DNA from: Atopsyche davidsoni
Taxonomy: Eukaryota > Arthropoda > Insecta > Trichoptera > Hydrobiosidae
Assembly (NCBI GenBank): GCA_022113835.1
Contig: JAILWY010000021.1
Span: forward strand, 1,364,001-1,428,000
DNA: 64,000 nt
Reading direction: 5' to 3'
Part shown: positions 32,515 to 43,160 of the stretch, in pieces
Layout: the number at the start of each line of letters is the position of its first letter
How positions within the stretch are numbered: the first letter of the stretch is position 1
The notes under the pieces: generated by a model
What the model saw: only the letters and a program-made list of their open reading frames with translations
Told to the model about the DNA's origin: nothing
Database searches by the model: none
Program-made: the position numbers and the translations under genes

Positions 32515-35414
32515 CTAGAAATGTAGCCCGTCATAAAATGACGTATTCGATGAACGATGTAATAGTGTTTGAACATATGTTTGGCTGACAATTATATGAA
32601 TATATTTTCTTTCATTTTGTACACATATATTTTGAATAAGTGGATATTAATTTCGAAAGCAATGCCATTCTATGAGCCATCACAAATGAGTGGTACATAC
32701 CAATTTTTTATTATAGGACTGTCTTGTATACAATGTTTTTTGTGAAAATTCTATTGTCTTGAAAGAGTTTGCCTTGCTGGTGACTTTCTTTCACGAACAC
32801 TTTAATATTGTCTTTATTGGAACATCTTGAGAATGCCACATATAACTGTCCATGTGCAAATACTGGTTCATCCAAATAAATGCCGACTGAATTGAAACTT
32901 TGCCCTTGCGATTTATTAATTGTCATTGCAAACGCTAATATGACGGGAAATTGCCGGCGTTTTAATATAAATGGCAAACCGGTCTCACTGGGGGCAATTT
33001 CAATCCTTGGAATAAAAACTCGGTCTCCTTTATTTGTTCCAGTCAACACCTCCACATCGATGAAATTGTGATGCAGCACTTTAACAATCATACGGGTCCC
33101 ATTACACAGTCCTCGCTTTGGCTGCATGTTACGGAGGAGCATAACAATGGCGCCTACTTTGAGGATTAGTTTGTGTGGGGGCATTCCCGAAGGAGTTTGG
33201 GAATTTAAAAATTCCGTTGTAAAAGTAAAATCGGTGTCATCTTCTGATACCACTGAATCTGCACTATAGTATATTTTATCAGTTCCCGGCAGCAGGCACA
33301 GAATTTGATGATTCAACTCTAAACATATTTTGTTTTTGGTGGTTAAAATCACTTTATCGGCTAGTTCATCACTGGCAATAATTGCATTCCCATAAATGGC
33401 TCTAATAATGGAATCTTCACAAACCATGTGAGAAGGAATTTCGATATAACCCCTTGGCAAATCAGTTATTGGTTGCGTTTTGCCTTCTCCAATGTCGATT
33501 AACCACTGATTGAACACGTCTTGTCCTTCTGATCGCATATTTACACTCAATTTTAATTTCAAAAAGTCACTCCAAAGTAAGCTTGATTTAAGACATGCTT
33601 CGATTATATGAGTTCTTGACCCTTTCACAACCACTGGTAATGTCTGTCTAAAATCACCACCCAACAACATCACTTTTCCCCCAAATTTAATATTGTTCTT
33701 TTGTATTTCTCGAAATAAAACATCTATGCATTGGAGCATATGGCAAGACATCATGGTTGCTTCATCGATAATAATTAGCTTTGCTTCACGTAAAGATACA
33801 GCTTCTTCTGACGCCATGCGCATATGGGATGTTGAATTCTCTAATATCGGAATCGGCAGCTTGAATCCACTATGGACAGTGCGGCCTCCTTTGAGTAGAA
33901 GAGCAGCAATACCTGTTGTCGCATGCGGTAGAACAATTTCTCCTTTTCCTCGTACGTATGCCATCAGCGTGTTATACAAATATGTTTTGCCAGATCCACC
34001 AGGTCCATCGAGATAAAAGCAACGACTTGACGATTCCGGATTTTCAAGTGCATCACGAATAAGATCAAAAGCTCGTTTTTGAAGTAAATTGAGTGTTTTA
34101 ATTTTGATTGTCGCTTGATCTGCTTCCGCTTGAATGTCCATGTAGTCGATGGCTTGTTCTGGAATTGATCCTGGGTTTGGTAAACTAAATGATGCCAACT
34201 GAAGGCCATGTGACAGTAGAATGTCCTGTATGTCATGCAGAGCTTTATTCTTTGCATTCAACTCGCTCATATATATCAGATAATCTTCGCACAACATATT
34301 GGAAAATGTATCCCACAAACCTGATGCATTGGTTGGATTGCAAAAGACACAAATAAAAGCAAATATTTGTCTCAACTGTCGAGGCATTTCAAAAATTGAA
34401 GCTTCATCTAAAAGGCGTTCCCATTCTTGGTCATCTGCTAAGAGATTTCTTTGCCGTGCAGCTTCTACGAATGTCGGTTGCAATGTACCATTGAAGCTTT
34501 TCAAATTTTCAAAACTCATTGCTCCAGCTACTTTCAGTAAAAGCAAACGAAGGCAATATCTCTCCATATCTTTCGGACTAACTGTATAGATCCGAGACAT
34601 CACATTACCGCTGGTCTTCTTCCTTGCACTCCATTTCCCTTTTGAAAAGACATAATGGTTAGGAATCTCAGAGTACAAATATTGTCTCGCATTTGCATCA
34701 ATTATGTTCAACTTAAACCATGCTGTCAGTGTTGTATCATTTTCTGCAGCGCGGGCAAGTGCTGCGTGCTCTTCTCCATCGCTGAAACGGACCATTTGTT
34801 GGAGCGGAAGATGGATAGCTAGTCGAATAATTGCATGAGACCTATCGTGCATTTTATATTCTCTTAGCCGCCAAATCGCTTCAGGGGCACTAACATATCG
34901 AGCATCGATATGATTTGTTACTTCATTCAAAACAAATTCACCCTTCTGTTCCGTATTTCCAATGGTAACATTGGCCGAATCGTACCCTTTGTAGATATAT
35001 TTATAAATATATTTTATAGATTTTCCGCTTCACAAAACTGCTTTACCTTGAGAATTATTATAACATGGCCGAGCTGTCAAATTTAGTTCAATTTTTTTCC
35101 GCGGGACTTCTTTGGTGGCGAGGACTATAAGCTGGAAATTTGTTTTTTTTGTAAAAGTTCTAAATTTGAAATTCTCACCGTGAAGAACTGAATCATATAA
35201 TTCGTACATATTTTAATTCGCTAAAGCATATTTTAAAGTTTATGAATGAAAATATTATCCTATCGTCTTGAAATTCGGCACATAGCTGCGGAAAAATTTA
35301 CTTAACTTATGTGCAAAAAATCAGCGTTGTATCTTTTAAGATATTCTATACAGAACGGAAAAATGAAACATACATACAAACAAATAAACACACAATGGCT
35401 ATTATTATAGTAGA
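32515..35414 (-). mobile_element. Helitron with both termini, Rep domain missing
   Basis: Read on the minus strand, the 5' end is A|TCTACTATAATAATAGCC (5' T at 35414). The 3' end is a hairpin (CGTCAT TTT ATGACG) followed about 10 nt later by CTAG|T (32515). It is inserted between host A and T with no duplication, as expected for Helitrons. It is about 2.9 kb. An open Pif1-type helicase frame fills most of it. Only about 390 bp lie between the 5' end and that frame, so the zinc-finger and HUH Rep nuclease are absent. It therefore looks non-autonomous. The long intact frame suggests a fairly recent insertion or deletion. Confidence 0.85.
32711..35029 (-). CDS. Helitron Pif1-like DNA helicase (C-terminal part of Rep-helicase)
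   Basis: The frame is open from 35029 to the stop at 32713-32711, about 772 codons. There is no ATG near its 5' limit, and a TGA precedes SGKSIKYIYKYIYKGYDS, a segment that normally follows the Rep domain. Numbering from the TTG at 34930, helicase motifs are all present: Walker A GPGGSGKT (Lys315), Walker B IIIDEATM (Asp389-Glu390), GGDFRQTLPVV, VNMRS, NKSQGQSF and VAFSRCS (Arg702). The full protein would unwind DNA during rolling-circle transposition. Without the HUH nuclease it cannot start transposition. It is better read as the surviving 3' part of an ORF than as a host Pif1 gene. Confidence 0.88.
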   Translation of the reverse strand, partial: SGKSIKYIYKYIYKGYDSANVTIGNTEQKGEFVLNEVTNHIDARYVSAPEAIWRLREYKMHDRSHAIIRLAIHLPLQQMVRFSDGEEHAALARAAENDTTLTAWFKLNIIDANARQYLYSEIPNHYVFSKGKWSARKKTSGNVMSRIYTVSPKDMERYCLRLLLLKVAGAMSFENLKSFNGTLQPTFVEAARQRNLLADDQEWERLLDEASIFEMPRQLRQIFAFICVFCNPTNASGLWDTFSNMLCEDYLIYMSELNAKNKALHDIQDILLSHGLQLASFSLPNPGSIPEQAIDYMDIQAEADQATIKIKTLNLLQKRAFDLIRDALENPESSSRCFYLDGPGGSGKTYLYNTLMAYVRGKGEIVLPHATTGIAALLLKGGRTVHSGFKLPIPILENSTSHMRMASEEAVSLREAKLIIIDEATMMSCHMLQCIDVLFREIQKNNIKFGGKVMLLGGDFRQTLPVVVKGSRTHIIEACLKSSLLWSDFLKLKLSVNMRSEGQDVFNQWLIDIGEGKTQPITDLPRGYIEIPSHMVCEDSIIRAIYGNAIIASDELADKVILTTKNKICLELNHQILCLLPGTDKIYYSADSVVSEDDTDFTFTTEFLNSQTPSGMPPHKLILKVGAIVMLLRNMQPKRGLCNGTRMIVKVLHHNFIDVEVLTGTNKGDRVFIPRIEIAPSETGLPFILKRRQFPVILAFAMTINKSQGQSFNSVGIYLDEPVFAHGQLYVAFSRCSNKDNIKVFVKESHQQGKLFQDNRIFTKNIVYKTVL

Positions 35415-38312
35415 TGCTATAAGACTAAATTTCAGTAAGTGAAAAGATTGGCTACTTAGTTAATACTTAACACAATACGTAACGTGAACTTTACACTGAT
35501 GTATTAGGGTTACGTCTATTGATAAATACGGAAAGAACGGTACATAAATTATTTGTAGATAATTTATCGAGTTTATGAAACTTGAGAGGATATTACTTTT
35601 CAGCCACGTGCAAACTTATTGGCGTTGCAAATTACTTGCAAGGCTATCATTGATAAACACGAGATAATCAATATTTAATATTACTTAGCTAAGTGATTGG
35701 AGATAATTAAATACATTAATTTTGTTTGAATTAAACTCAGTGGTTAACCATCAATGGTTACAGTTTAACAACACAATTTAATAGTTATTATTCTAGTAGA
35801 AAAATAAGCTCTTTATTATCTTGAAATCTGTATTGAGAACCAGCGGTGTGGCCCGTGCGGTATTTAAATGTATTGTTTGGCCTGGCAAATATGCACTTTG
35901 TGAATCAAGCGTTTCACTTCTCCTGTCTGCTTGGCGACTCAATAAGTAAATTCCCTTACAGGAATCAATTAGTCACCGTATGCACTGTCCTAGATTACCG
36001 GCTGGTCTATGGATGCTAAACACATGAATGACTTCCCAGTTGACTCACTGATAAAATATCGGCTTTTTGGCGTGACTTCAGAAGCTGATCGAGACGCGGA
36101 CCTTTCGTAAAGATTATTGGTGCAATATGAAAACAGTTTATGAAGTAAAAAAAAAATGCACACAAAAGCATTCCTAGCTGCGTATTCGTTTATTTGCGTG
36201 TATGTACTATAAGTATTTGACATGCAACGCATGCCCCCTCCTTCTTCAAGCGCCCCTCCCCCGCTCTCCCCTGGGTTAATTGGAATCCACTTTTAGTGTA
36301 TGTACGTATTCATGTCGTCGCGGCCATCTCTCTCTATCTGCGCTAATTTATCTGCTGCTGTCAATGGTAAAATGTCTTGAGGCCCCCTTTCCTGGGCGCT
36401 ATGGTCGCGGTACGGCCCCCATGGGAATCCGGGCAATTGTAAAGATACGCATTTTATATCGGCGGAGACCGTCGAGGTAAGAAAAAAAATTTAATGATCC
36501 TCCCAATCTTCTCATTTGAAGAAGCGTTATCTAGAAAAGTTACTATTTTGAAAAAATAAATAGACGAAAAAGGAAATAAATTTATTACTAGAACAAGTTG
36601 TTTATATTTATATATTATTGTTCTATGAAAATAATCTCACACGAACCCATAGCACAAAAGAGTGCATTTTTATGGAACTGTTGCGGATCACTATGGGCAT
36701 TTCTTAAAAGAAAAAAGCCCTGGTATTTAAGTAAAACTTCAAAATTGTATTATTTTATCGCATAATACTGATAAAACGCATAATGAATATTTTAACTATT
36801 TCAATAGTATAATTTTTATCCTTATGCTGTTATGCAACAGTGTCCTTAATTCCAAAGAGTAATACGTAAGCATAGATAGACATGCTACGCTGAAAACATT
36901 CGTCGAACCGAGAAGCAATATGATATAAACCGGGTGGCCAATCAAACCGTTATGATCTCATGCGAGGAAGGGCAATTTATCAACATGGGGACGGTTAGCA
37001 TACAAGATCGACTTGTGTTGTTTACCTCCGGCACTTAACTCGGATTTATTTACTATGGCCTAATCAAAAGAGCGTACATTATTTTTTTATACGTCATTGC
37101 GCCGCTTTACGGGGCTGGTGGGGGTAGATACGGATCTAGCAATCCTCGGGTAACTGTCGCCGTCTTGCGGGATGCGGGGGTGAAGTGGGTGGCGGCGCGC
37201 TGGAGAGCGGGGACGAGGGCTTAACTTACAGTTAAAACTACCAGTTAAAAATATACTGTTTATACTCAGATACAGGTGTATTAAAAAAGGCGATAACTAA
37301 TGTGCATTGATAAATCATTATTTAAAAAAAAAATCACAAACTGATGTTTTAGATAATTAAATTGGCTTCAGAAAACAATACATAAAAAAATCAAATTTTT
37401 AAGAAAAAAATCATTTAAAGACGAGAATGTTGTGCTGGTGATTTATTGAGAAGAAAATCGCACGGTATTTCAAAAATATCGCTCTGCTTGTCGAAGCGAG
37501 CTGACAAGCTTTCGTTTCACATCCCATTTGCGAGTACCGCAGACGAATATGGAGGCAATAAGCGGGCGAGTTATTGCATTTAAAGTGCTTTATTTTCGCA
37601 ACCACCTGTACTGCAGAGAGAAGCGCAGGCGGAGAGACGAAAAATCCCGGCGAAATTAGTCGTTACGATCCCATATGGGTATCGGCAATAAAACGGATGG
37701 CAACATTCTACTTTTAATTGCTAGACAGAGGAACTTTGCTAAAATTGCTAATGCAATACGTGTGTTATGTTATAAATTGATAGTAAACAAGAATATAAGG
37801 AACGCTTGGATTGTAAATTGTTTGTTTGCTCTTAGCGGTGTTACTTATAATCTAAGCACGTATACAGTTCTGATTGTATGGGTTTAACAAAATTATGTTG
37901 ATGATTTAATTAAATTACAACATGCATGATATAATATTAAATTAAATTTAAAACGGACATAATATATTTTTTTTATATAATACATACAATTAAAAATAAG
38001 GATTCAACTAGAATAAAGCCTATAGAGCATATATGTATATATTTTTATGACACCTATTTAGACAAAACATGTATTTAATATCTTTCGATTATATTGCTTT
38101 CATATCCTGAGGGTTGTCAAGTCATGTGAATGGCTCGGCGTAAAATAGCTAACTTCTTATATCCAGAGGTTTTTGTAATGATAAGATTGAAGATTCTTTT
38201 ATAAAGGGTGTATATATTTTTCATGAAAGTAAGAGTGATTTTTCCTTCTTTAATTGGTTCAAATATCCCGCAGGGTATCATTCTTCGTAAGCTTTCTACA
38301 GCAGTTCCATCT
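35415..38312. other. Gene-free stretch with GC-rich islands
   Basis: Islands lie at about 36225-36480 (contains CTATCTGCG and TTATCTGCTG GATA-type sites and ends in GAGGTAAGAA), 37100-37240 and 37430-37680. The remainder is AT-rich. None has supported coding content. Confidence 0.45.
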
Positions 38313-39420
38313 TTTTATCGGTCACCTAATGTCCCATAAAAAGAGAACATTATCATTACGAGAAGACCCACTGAACCCATAAGGCCGTAATGTCCCACAT
38401 CGCGAGGTATGTACGTCCTTCGAGATATAAAGTGCAATCTGACATACGGCGGCAGAGATCGATCCATCTTGCACCGGTGGTATCGTAAAAGACAACGATG
38501 GCCCGAAGACAAACGTATTAAGCCGAGAGAGATTTGATCCGATGTCCTCAGGGATGGGAAGTCGAACAATCTGGCCGTGTCAGCAATCTGCGAATCCAAT
38601 CTTATGGCAGTGGAGAAAAATTGACTAAAGATCATACCGGGGAGGGGTGTTACGTACTAGGGGTGGATATCACTGACACTTTCATATTTTTAAGTATAAC
38701 ACAATTTTATTTTATTTTTTAGTTAAATTTAAAAAAAAAAACTTAGTCTACATAAATTTACTATTGTTATTTCAGATGTCAGAGGAGGTTGGCGATCATC
38801 TCAATGAGCATATACTTGTGAGTGTTCATGATTTTCTTAGGGAGAATAGTATAGTGAGTCCCCTGGTCCTTCTACACTACTTCAGATGTATCTTCAAGAA
38901 AAAACTTCGGATTAAGGGGTTGTTAAATCTAACCAAAAGAAATAATGAAACCTCAGGGTGGATGTGGATGTGGAAAGTGTTGGTTTTGGGGAGCCCTGCG
39001 ACTCGAGATGACGGGTGGCGCGGGAGGTGACGCGCACGTAGGACAGTGGACCGCCCCGGGCCGAAGGTAAAGCGACCCGAGTTCGGCTTCCGTTATGTCA
39101 CACGACTCGCTATAAAGTTAAGGGCAGGACCTCGGGGCATGCGGAGGAGCGAGCCCCGCATGAAGCCATCGCCTCGGCGTACTAAATCTCGGAATATCGC
39201 CCGCCGCACCTAGTCGGCGCCCGCCGGGAGTGCGCGGTGTGCACTTTTAGATTCCGCCCGCGATCGAGTTAGATTGCTGGTACTCATATATTGGTACTTG
39301 AGATATATGAGAATTTGAAGATAATCTACAGCCGGAGGCGGGGTGGGGCATAACATACTCGTGTGACTGAAATCTTGGAGCGATTCGGTTATAATATCAG
39401 ATTAATGCATTAAAACACCA
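38313..39420. promoter_or_regulatory. Long high-complexity block with GC-rich core
   Basis: 38313-38680 is a mixed-composition segment open for 106 codons on the minus strand but with no family I recognise. 38940-39370 is one of the longest GC-rich islands in the desert, with CGCCCCGGGCCG, GCATGCGGAGGAGCG, GGCGCCCGCCGGG and a CTATAAAG. It is non-coding as far as I can see. It could be an enhancer or a promoter of an unannotated RNA. Confidence 0.35.
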
Positions 39421-39733
39421 CTGGATTTTACAAACCGAGTAACAAGATTTGAGAACGCATTTTTTTCAAAGTTTTGATTACGAATATAAAAGGTAATTTA
39501 AAAAAGCACTTATGTCTATTAATTTAACATGCACATAGTATTAAAGTATATCATTAAACCAATCAACATATTTGACAGAGTACTTGATGGAATTCCATTT
39601 TGTGATTTTTCCACATGTAAATTTTATTTTATTTCACCCCTTACTACCTGACAACCACCCTCTCCCTGTAACAATTGTTTACTTAATTGGTTGTTATTTT
39701 GTAAATTTTCACTCAGTTTGATAATGCCAACGT

Positions 39734-39790
39734 GAAAGGTTGGCGAAACCGAGCACCAATAAAAATTATCACGTGGAAAAATCATTCAAC
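39734..39790 (+). repeat. Dispersed repeat, copy 2 (GGTTGGCGAAAC family)
   Basis: AAAGGTTGGCGAAACCGAGC then ACCAAT and CACGTGGAAAAATCATTCA match the arrangement at 13062-13115 in the same orientation. It is too short and diverged to name. Confidence 0.5.
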
Positions 39791-42700
39791 TATTTTATTT
39801 AAAATATTAGTATTTAATTCTGTATGTAGCAAATTCACTGTAAACATATTAAATTTTACTGTAAACACGTGTGGTCATATTTCTTCAATACAGCTAAATA
39901 AATGATTTTTTTAAAAACAGTCTTTCCTTGCTTTTGAAACATTTGATATCATATCTTTTCAGAATATTTATAAATTCAAACAATTATGTAATATGAAGTA
40001 TGCGTACTCGAACAAATACTACTTATTAAAATACTCTGTGATACGTATTATTATAACATTATTATAAAAAAAAATTACGTTTATTTTCAAGTACTTATAA
40101 AAATTGAATCCCTTTGAATCACATCATAAAAACGTTAATAACATAAAACAAAAATGTCTCCTATTCAAGTCCTGCAATACGACGGTAACTTAGAACGGTG
40201 ACTGAATATTAACGAGACCACTTTGATAACAAAAAATCTGCAAATTTACCTTCCAACCGCGAAAGAAATTCAAATAATCCAGTTAGCTGAAAAAACTTGT
40301 GCCGCGGTCGGCAAAGGCGGATCGCGAGTAGTTGTTAATTCATTTCGTCGAGGCCCCGAGCCGGCGGAGGCTCTTGGACTCGGTTTTTCCATGTTTTTCT
40401 TTAGCCGGAGTCCTCCTGTCAAAGCGTAGCAACGCTGGAATTAAGTTGGCAAGTTGTTGAAGCGTTAATCACAGAGACTCGTGGAATTTTTTATCAACTT
40501 TCCATCGGGGGGAAGTTTTGCGTTTGGAAAAAAATTAAAACTTGTATTGTAATTTTGTCCCCTTGTTGTGTGACCAGTGGATTTTTTCGAGGTAGCAACA
40601 GCAGGGGTGGAAATTTTGGTAATTATTATAAGTAAAAAAGTTATTTTAATACATACTAGCACAAGAACAGTTCTGTAAAAAATATATTTATTTATCTTTT
40701 AGATTGTAAAATAAAACGTTTAAATATCCCAGTTGTACAACCTATTTAATAAAAATAAAAAATCTTATACACGGTTTTCGTTTATTAATATGTAATCTGT
40801 GTTGGAGATCTCTTAACTTGTTTGCAATTAATTATTATTAGTTTTCATCGATTCTTTTGAATCAAAATAGTTTTCAGGAGCGATAAATTAAATTAAGAAA
40901 GAGACATCCCTTAGACAGGCTAATCATTGTGAACAATTTTCTCCTGTCTGTATTCTCCGTGACAAAGCAAAGCAGGTCCTGGCGGTGCACTCCTTGCAAT
41001 TTAATTAGTTTGCCCAGACGTGTTGAGATACCATAATGAACTCAACCAAATACTCTTCATAATTATGCATTTTTACATTTTAAATTCACAAGAGGCCTTT
41101 TTAAAACTTGATTAATACTTAAAACACATTGCCTTATTAGGTGACTTGTTTAGTATTTAAATTATTTTGTTATTAAAAAAATATATCCTTTTTTTGTTAA
41201 AGGAAATGTTTTATATTAATGTTTAATATTAACAGAAACGTATTATTTTAATAAGTATTTTACTCAATAAATTTATATATTCAACAGTTTTAACGACACT
41301 ATTTATTATGATAAATAGTTTTTCATATTTTAATTTTGCTGTTTTTATTTTTTTTAGGTACTTGTTTATAATGGTGATGTAGACATCAGGTGATTTTATC
41401 TTTTTGAACATTTAACCAGTTTTAGCAAAGAAAAAACTACATAAAAGGCAAACATTTTTTTCATTCAGCATATAAAATGAAATGGATGATCATCAAATGG
41501 AGCGGGAAGAGAGGGAGGAATCACTATTTATCTCCGTTTATATCAAAAGGCTTCACGACACTTCAGGCCGCAGGGAAAACTATAAAAACCCAAAGGTAAG
41601 AGGTGATGCTTCCCCGAATTTCACGGGATTTATGTGTTCCGACAAAATCATGATTTATCTCTCAGTACTAAGAAAGAAAAATAAAAAAAGTTAAAACAAA
41701 AGAGCAAAAGAAGCCAATTTTATAAAGATAATCATAAAGTAGAAGTATAATATTTAAGACAACGAGTTTCGTACATTTTAGGACAAAGCTAAATATTTTA
41801 CAGAAACCAAATCAATTTTACTGAATGCATATTTTATGAAGTCTCTAAAAATTGAGAGCATGTATATTTTTTAAAAATATATAATATTAGTTTTGTATAG
41901 GTATTTATGTATTAATGTAAATTCATACTTTTCATATAAAATATGTCTAGCTTAATATTTAAAAGATATTTTTTTTCTCACTATACGTTTTCGCCTTTCA
42001 AGGGTTTCTTGATAATCTCGTGTTCAGACCATGTATTTCTAATTTATAATATCTACATACATTCTGAATATACGGTTATTTGTTGAAAATATCACCGAGT
42101 ATAATAATTTTGCTTTTGATAACTACCAATGGCAGCGAAAGTCTTAGATTTTAAAGTGCGTAGTTAAAAAGGCAAAAGAAAATAAACAGATTTAATTTAA
42201 CGCAACAGACAAAACCAAAGTGAGAAACAAAGACATGTTATTAAATCAAATATTAATTTTCATCGCAAATCTAATGCACGGATACAACATATGATCGAGT
42301 AGACACAAAACATGCTTACTCAGGCACAAGGCGGGGAAGTATGGAAAATTGTCATAAGTCATTGCACTGATATGAACTGTCGACCTATTGACGTGCTGTT
42401 TAGGTACATAAATGCTATATAATGTTTATTTAGACTACGCAACTAAGTGTATACAAATTAATTATAATAAATAAATATCGAGAGAATCTGAAGATATGGT
42501 AATCAACATACTACGTAAAATTTTGCGAAGTCATATTTTTACTGATGTGATTCGTGAGTATCGGTAAGAAGAAAACAAGGTAGTGCAGATGATGGATTGG
42601 CCAGGTAGTGTCGTTCGTAAGTTCAAGGTTCATGGTAGAAAGAGACATTTTTAAAATAACTAATTGCATTGAGAAAATGATATTGTTAGTAAAAAAAGTG

Positions 42701-42800
42701 TGTTGCAGATTGTAACACGACTTATGAAAAATTTATAAATCCATACAATTTTTACTGTGAAATATTTGTTGAGTGAAATAAAAAAAATATTTCAATGATT
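39791..42800. other. AT-rich stretch, one island and one small open frame
   Basis: An island at about 40290-40440 (GCGGTCGGCAAAGGCGG, CCCCGAGCCGGCGGAGG). A small frame at 41482-41595 has a TATA-like ATAAAAGG upstream at 41441 and a donor-like AAAGGTAAGAG at its end. I do not call it a gene. The rest is AT-rich without recognisable features. Confidence 0.4.
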
Positions 42801-43015
42801 TAAAGGAGCCCTCTTGAAAGCCTACGGGTCCGAGTCATTTTTTCCGGCCGCTACACTGCACCCATTATGACAGCCCTCCGTCCGTTTGACTAAAGCGCAC
42901 CCCGTAGGGCCATCCAGTGAAAAGCCTCTCCAGTTCTCGCGGAGGCGGGGGTCGCCCGGTATTAGCCCCTTGAAGAGGTGCTTCTGTACCGGGAAGATGA
43001 ATTCAGTATTGTTTT
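42800..43015. promoter_or_regulatory. GC-rich island
   Basis: A bounded GC-rich block (TTCCGGCCGCTACACTGC, GCGGAGGCGGGGGTCGCCCG) in AT-rich DNA, non-coding. Function is inferred only from composition. Confidence 0.3.
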
Positions 43016-43097
43016 AAATAAATAAAAAAAAAAACATAGCTAGACTTGTGCACAGCAAACGGCACTTCGAATCTTTGATCAGATTGTAATCAAATAA

Positions 43098-43160
43098 CGG
43101 GGATCGAACCTAGGACTTCTCGATAGCGAGTCCACTGTTTTATCATTGAGACAACAAGCC
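43098..43160 (-). repeat. tRNA-like fragment, probably SINE-derived
   Basis: On the minus strand the segment ends with GGTTCGATCCCCG, nearly a perfect Pol III B box and tRNA T arm. It is preceded by a GGACTCG...AGAAGTCC anticodon-arm-like hairpin and a TCAATGATA A-box-like region. The acceptor stem does not pair and the D arm is poor. I read it as a tRNA-derived SINE head or pseudo-tRNA, not a working tRNA gene. Confidence 0.55.

Noticed and set aside
32711..35029. Host PIF1 helicase gene
   Set aside because: The sequence lacks introns, has the Helitron-type segment upstream of the helicase, and lies between Helitron termini.
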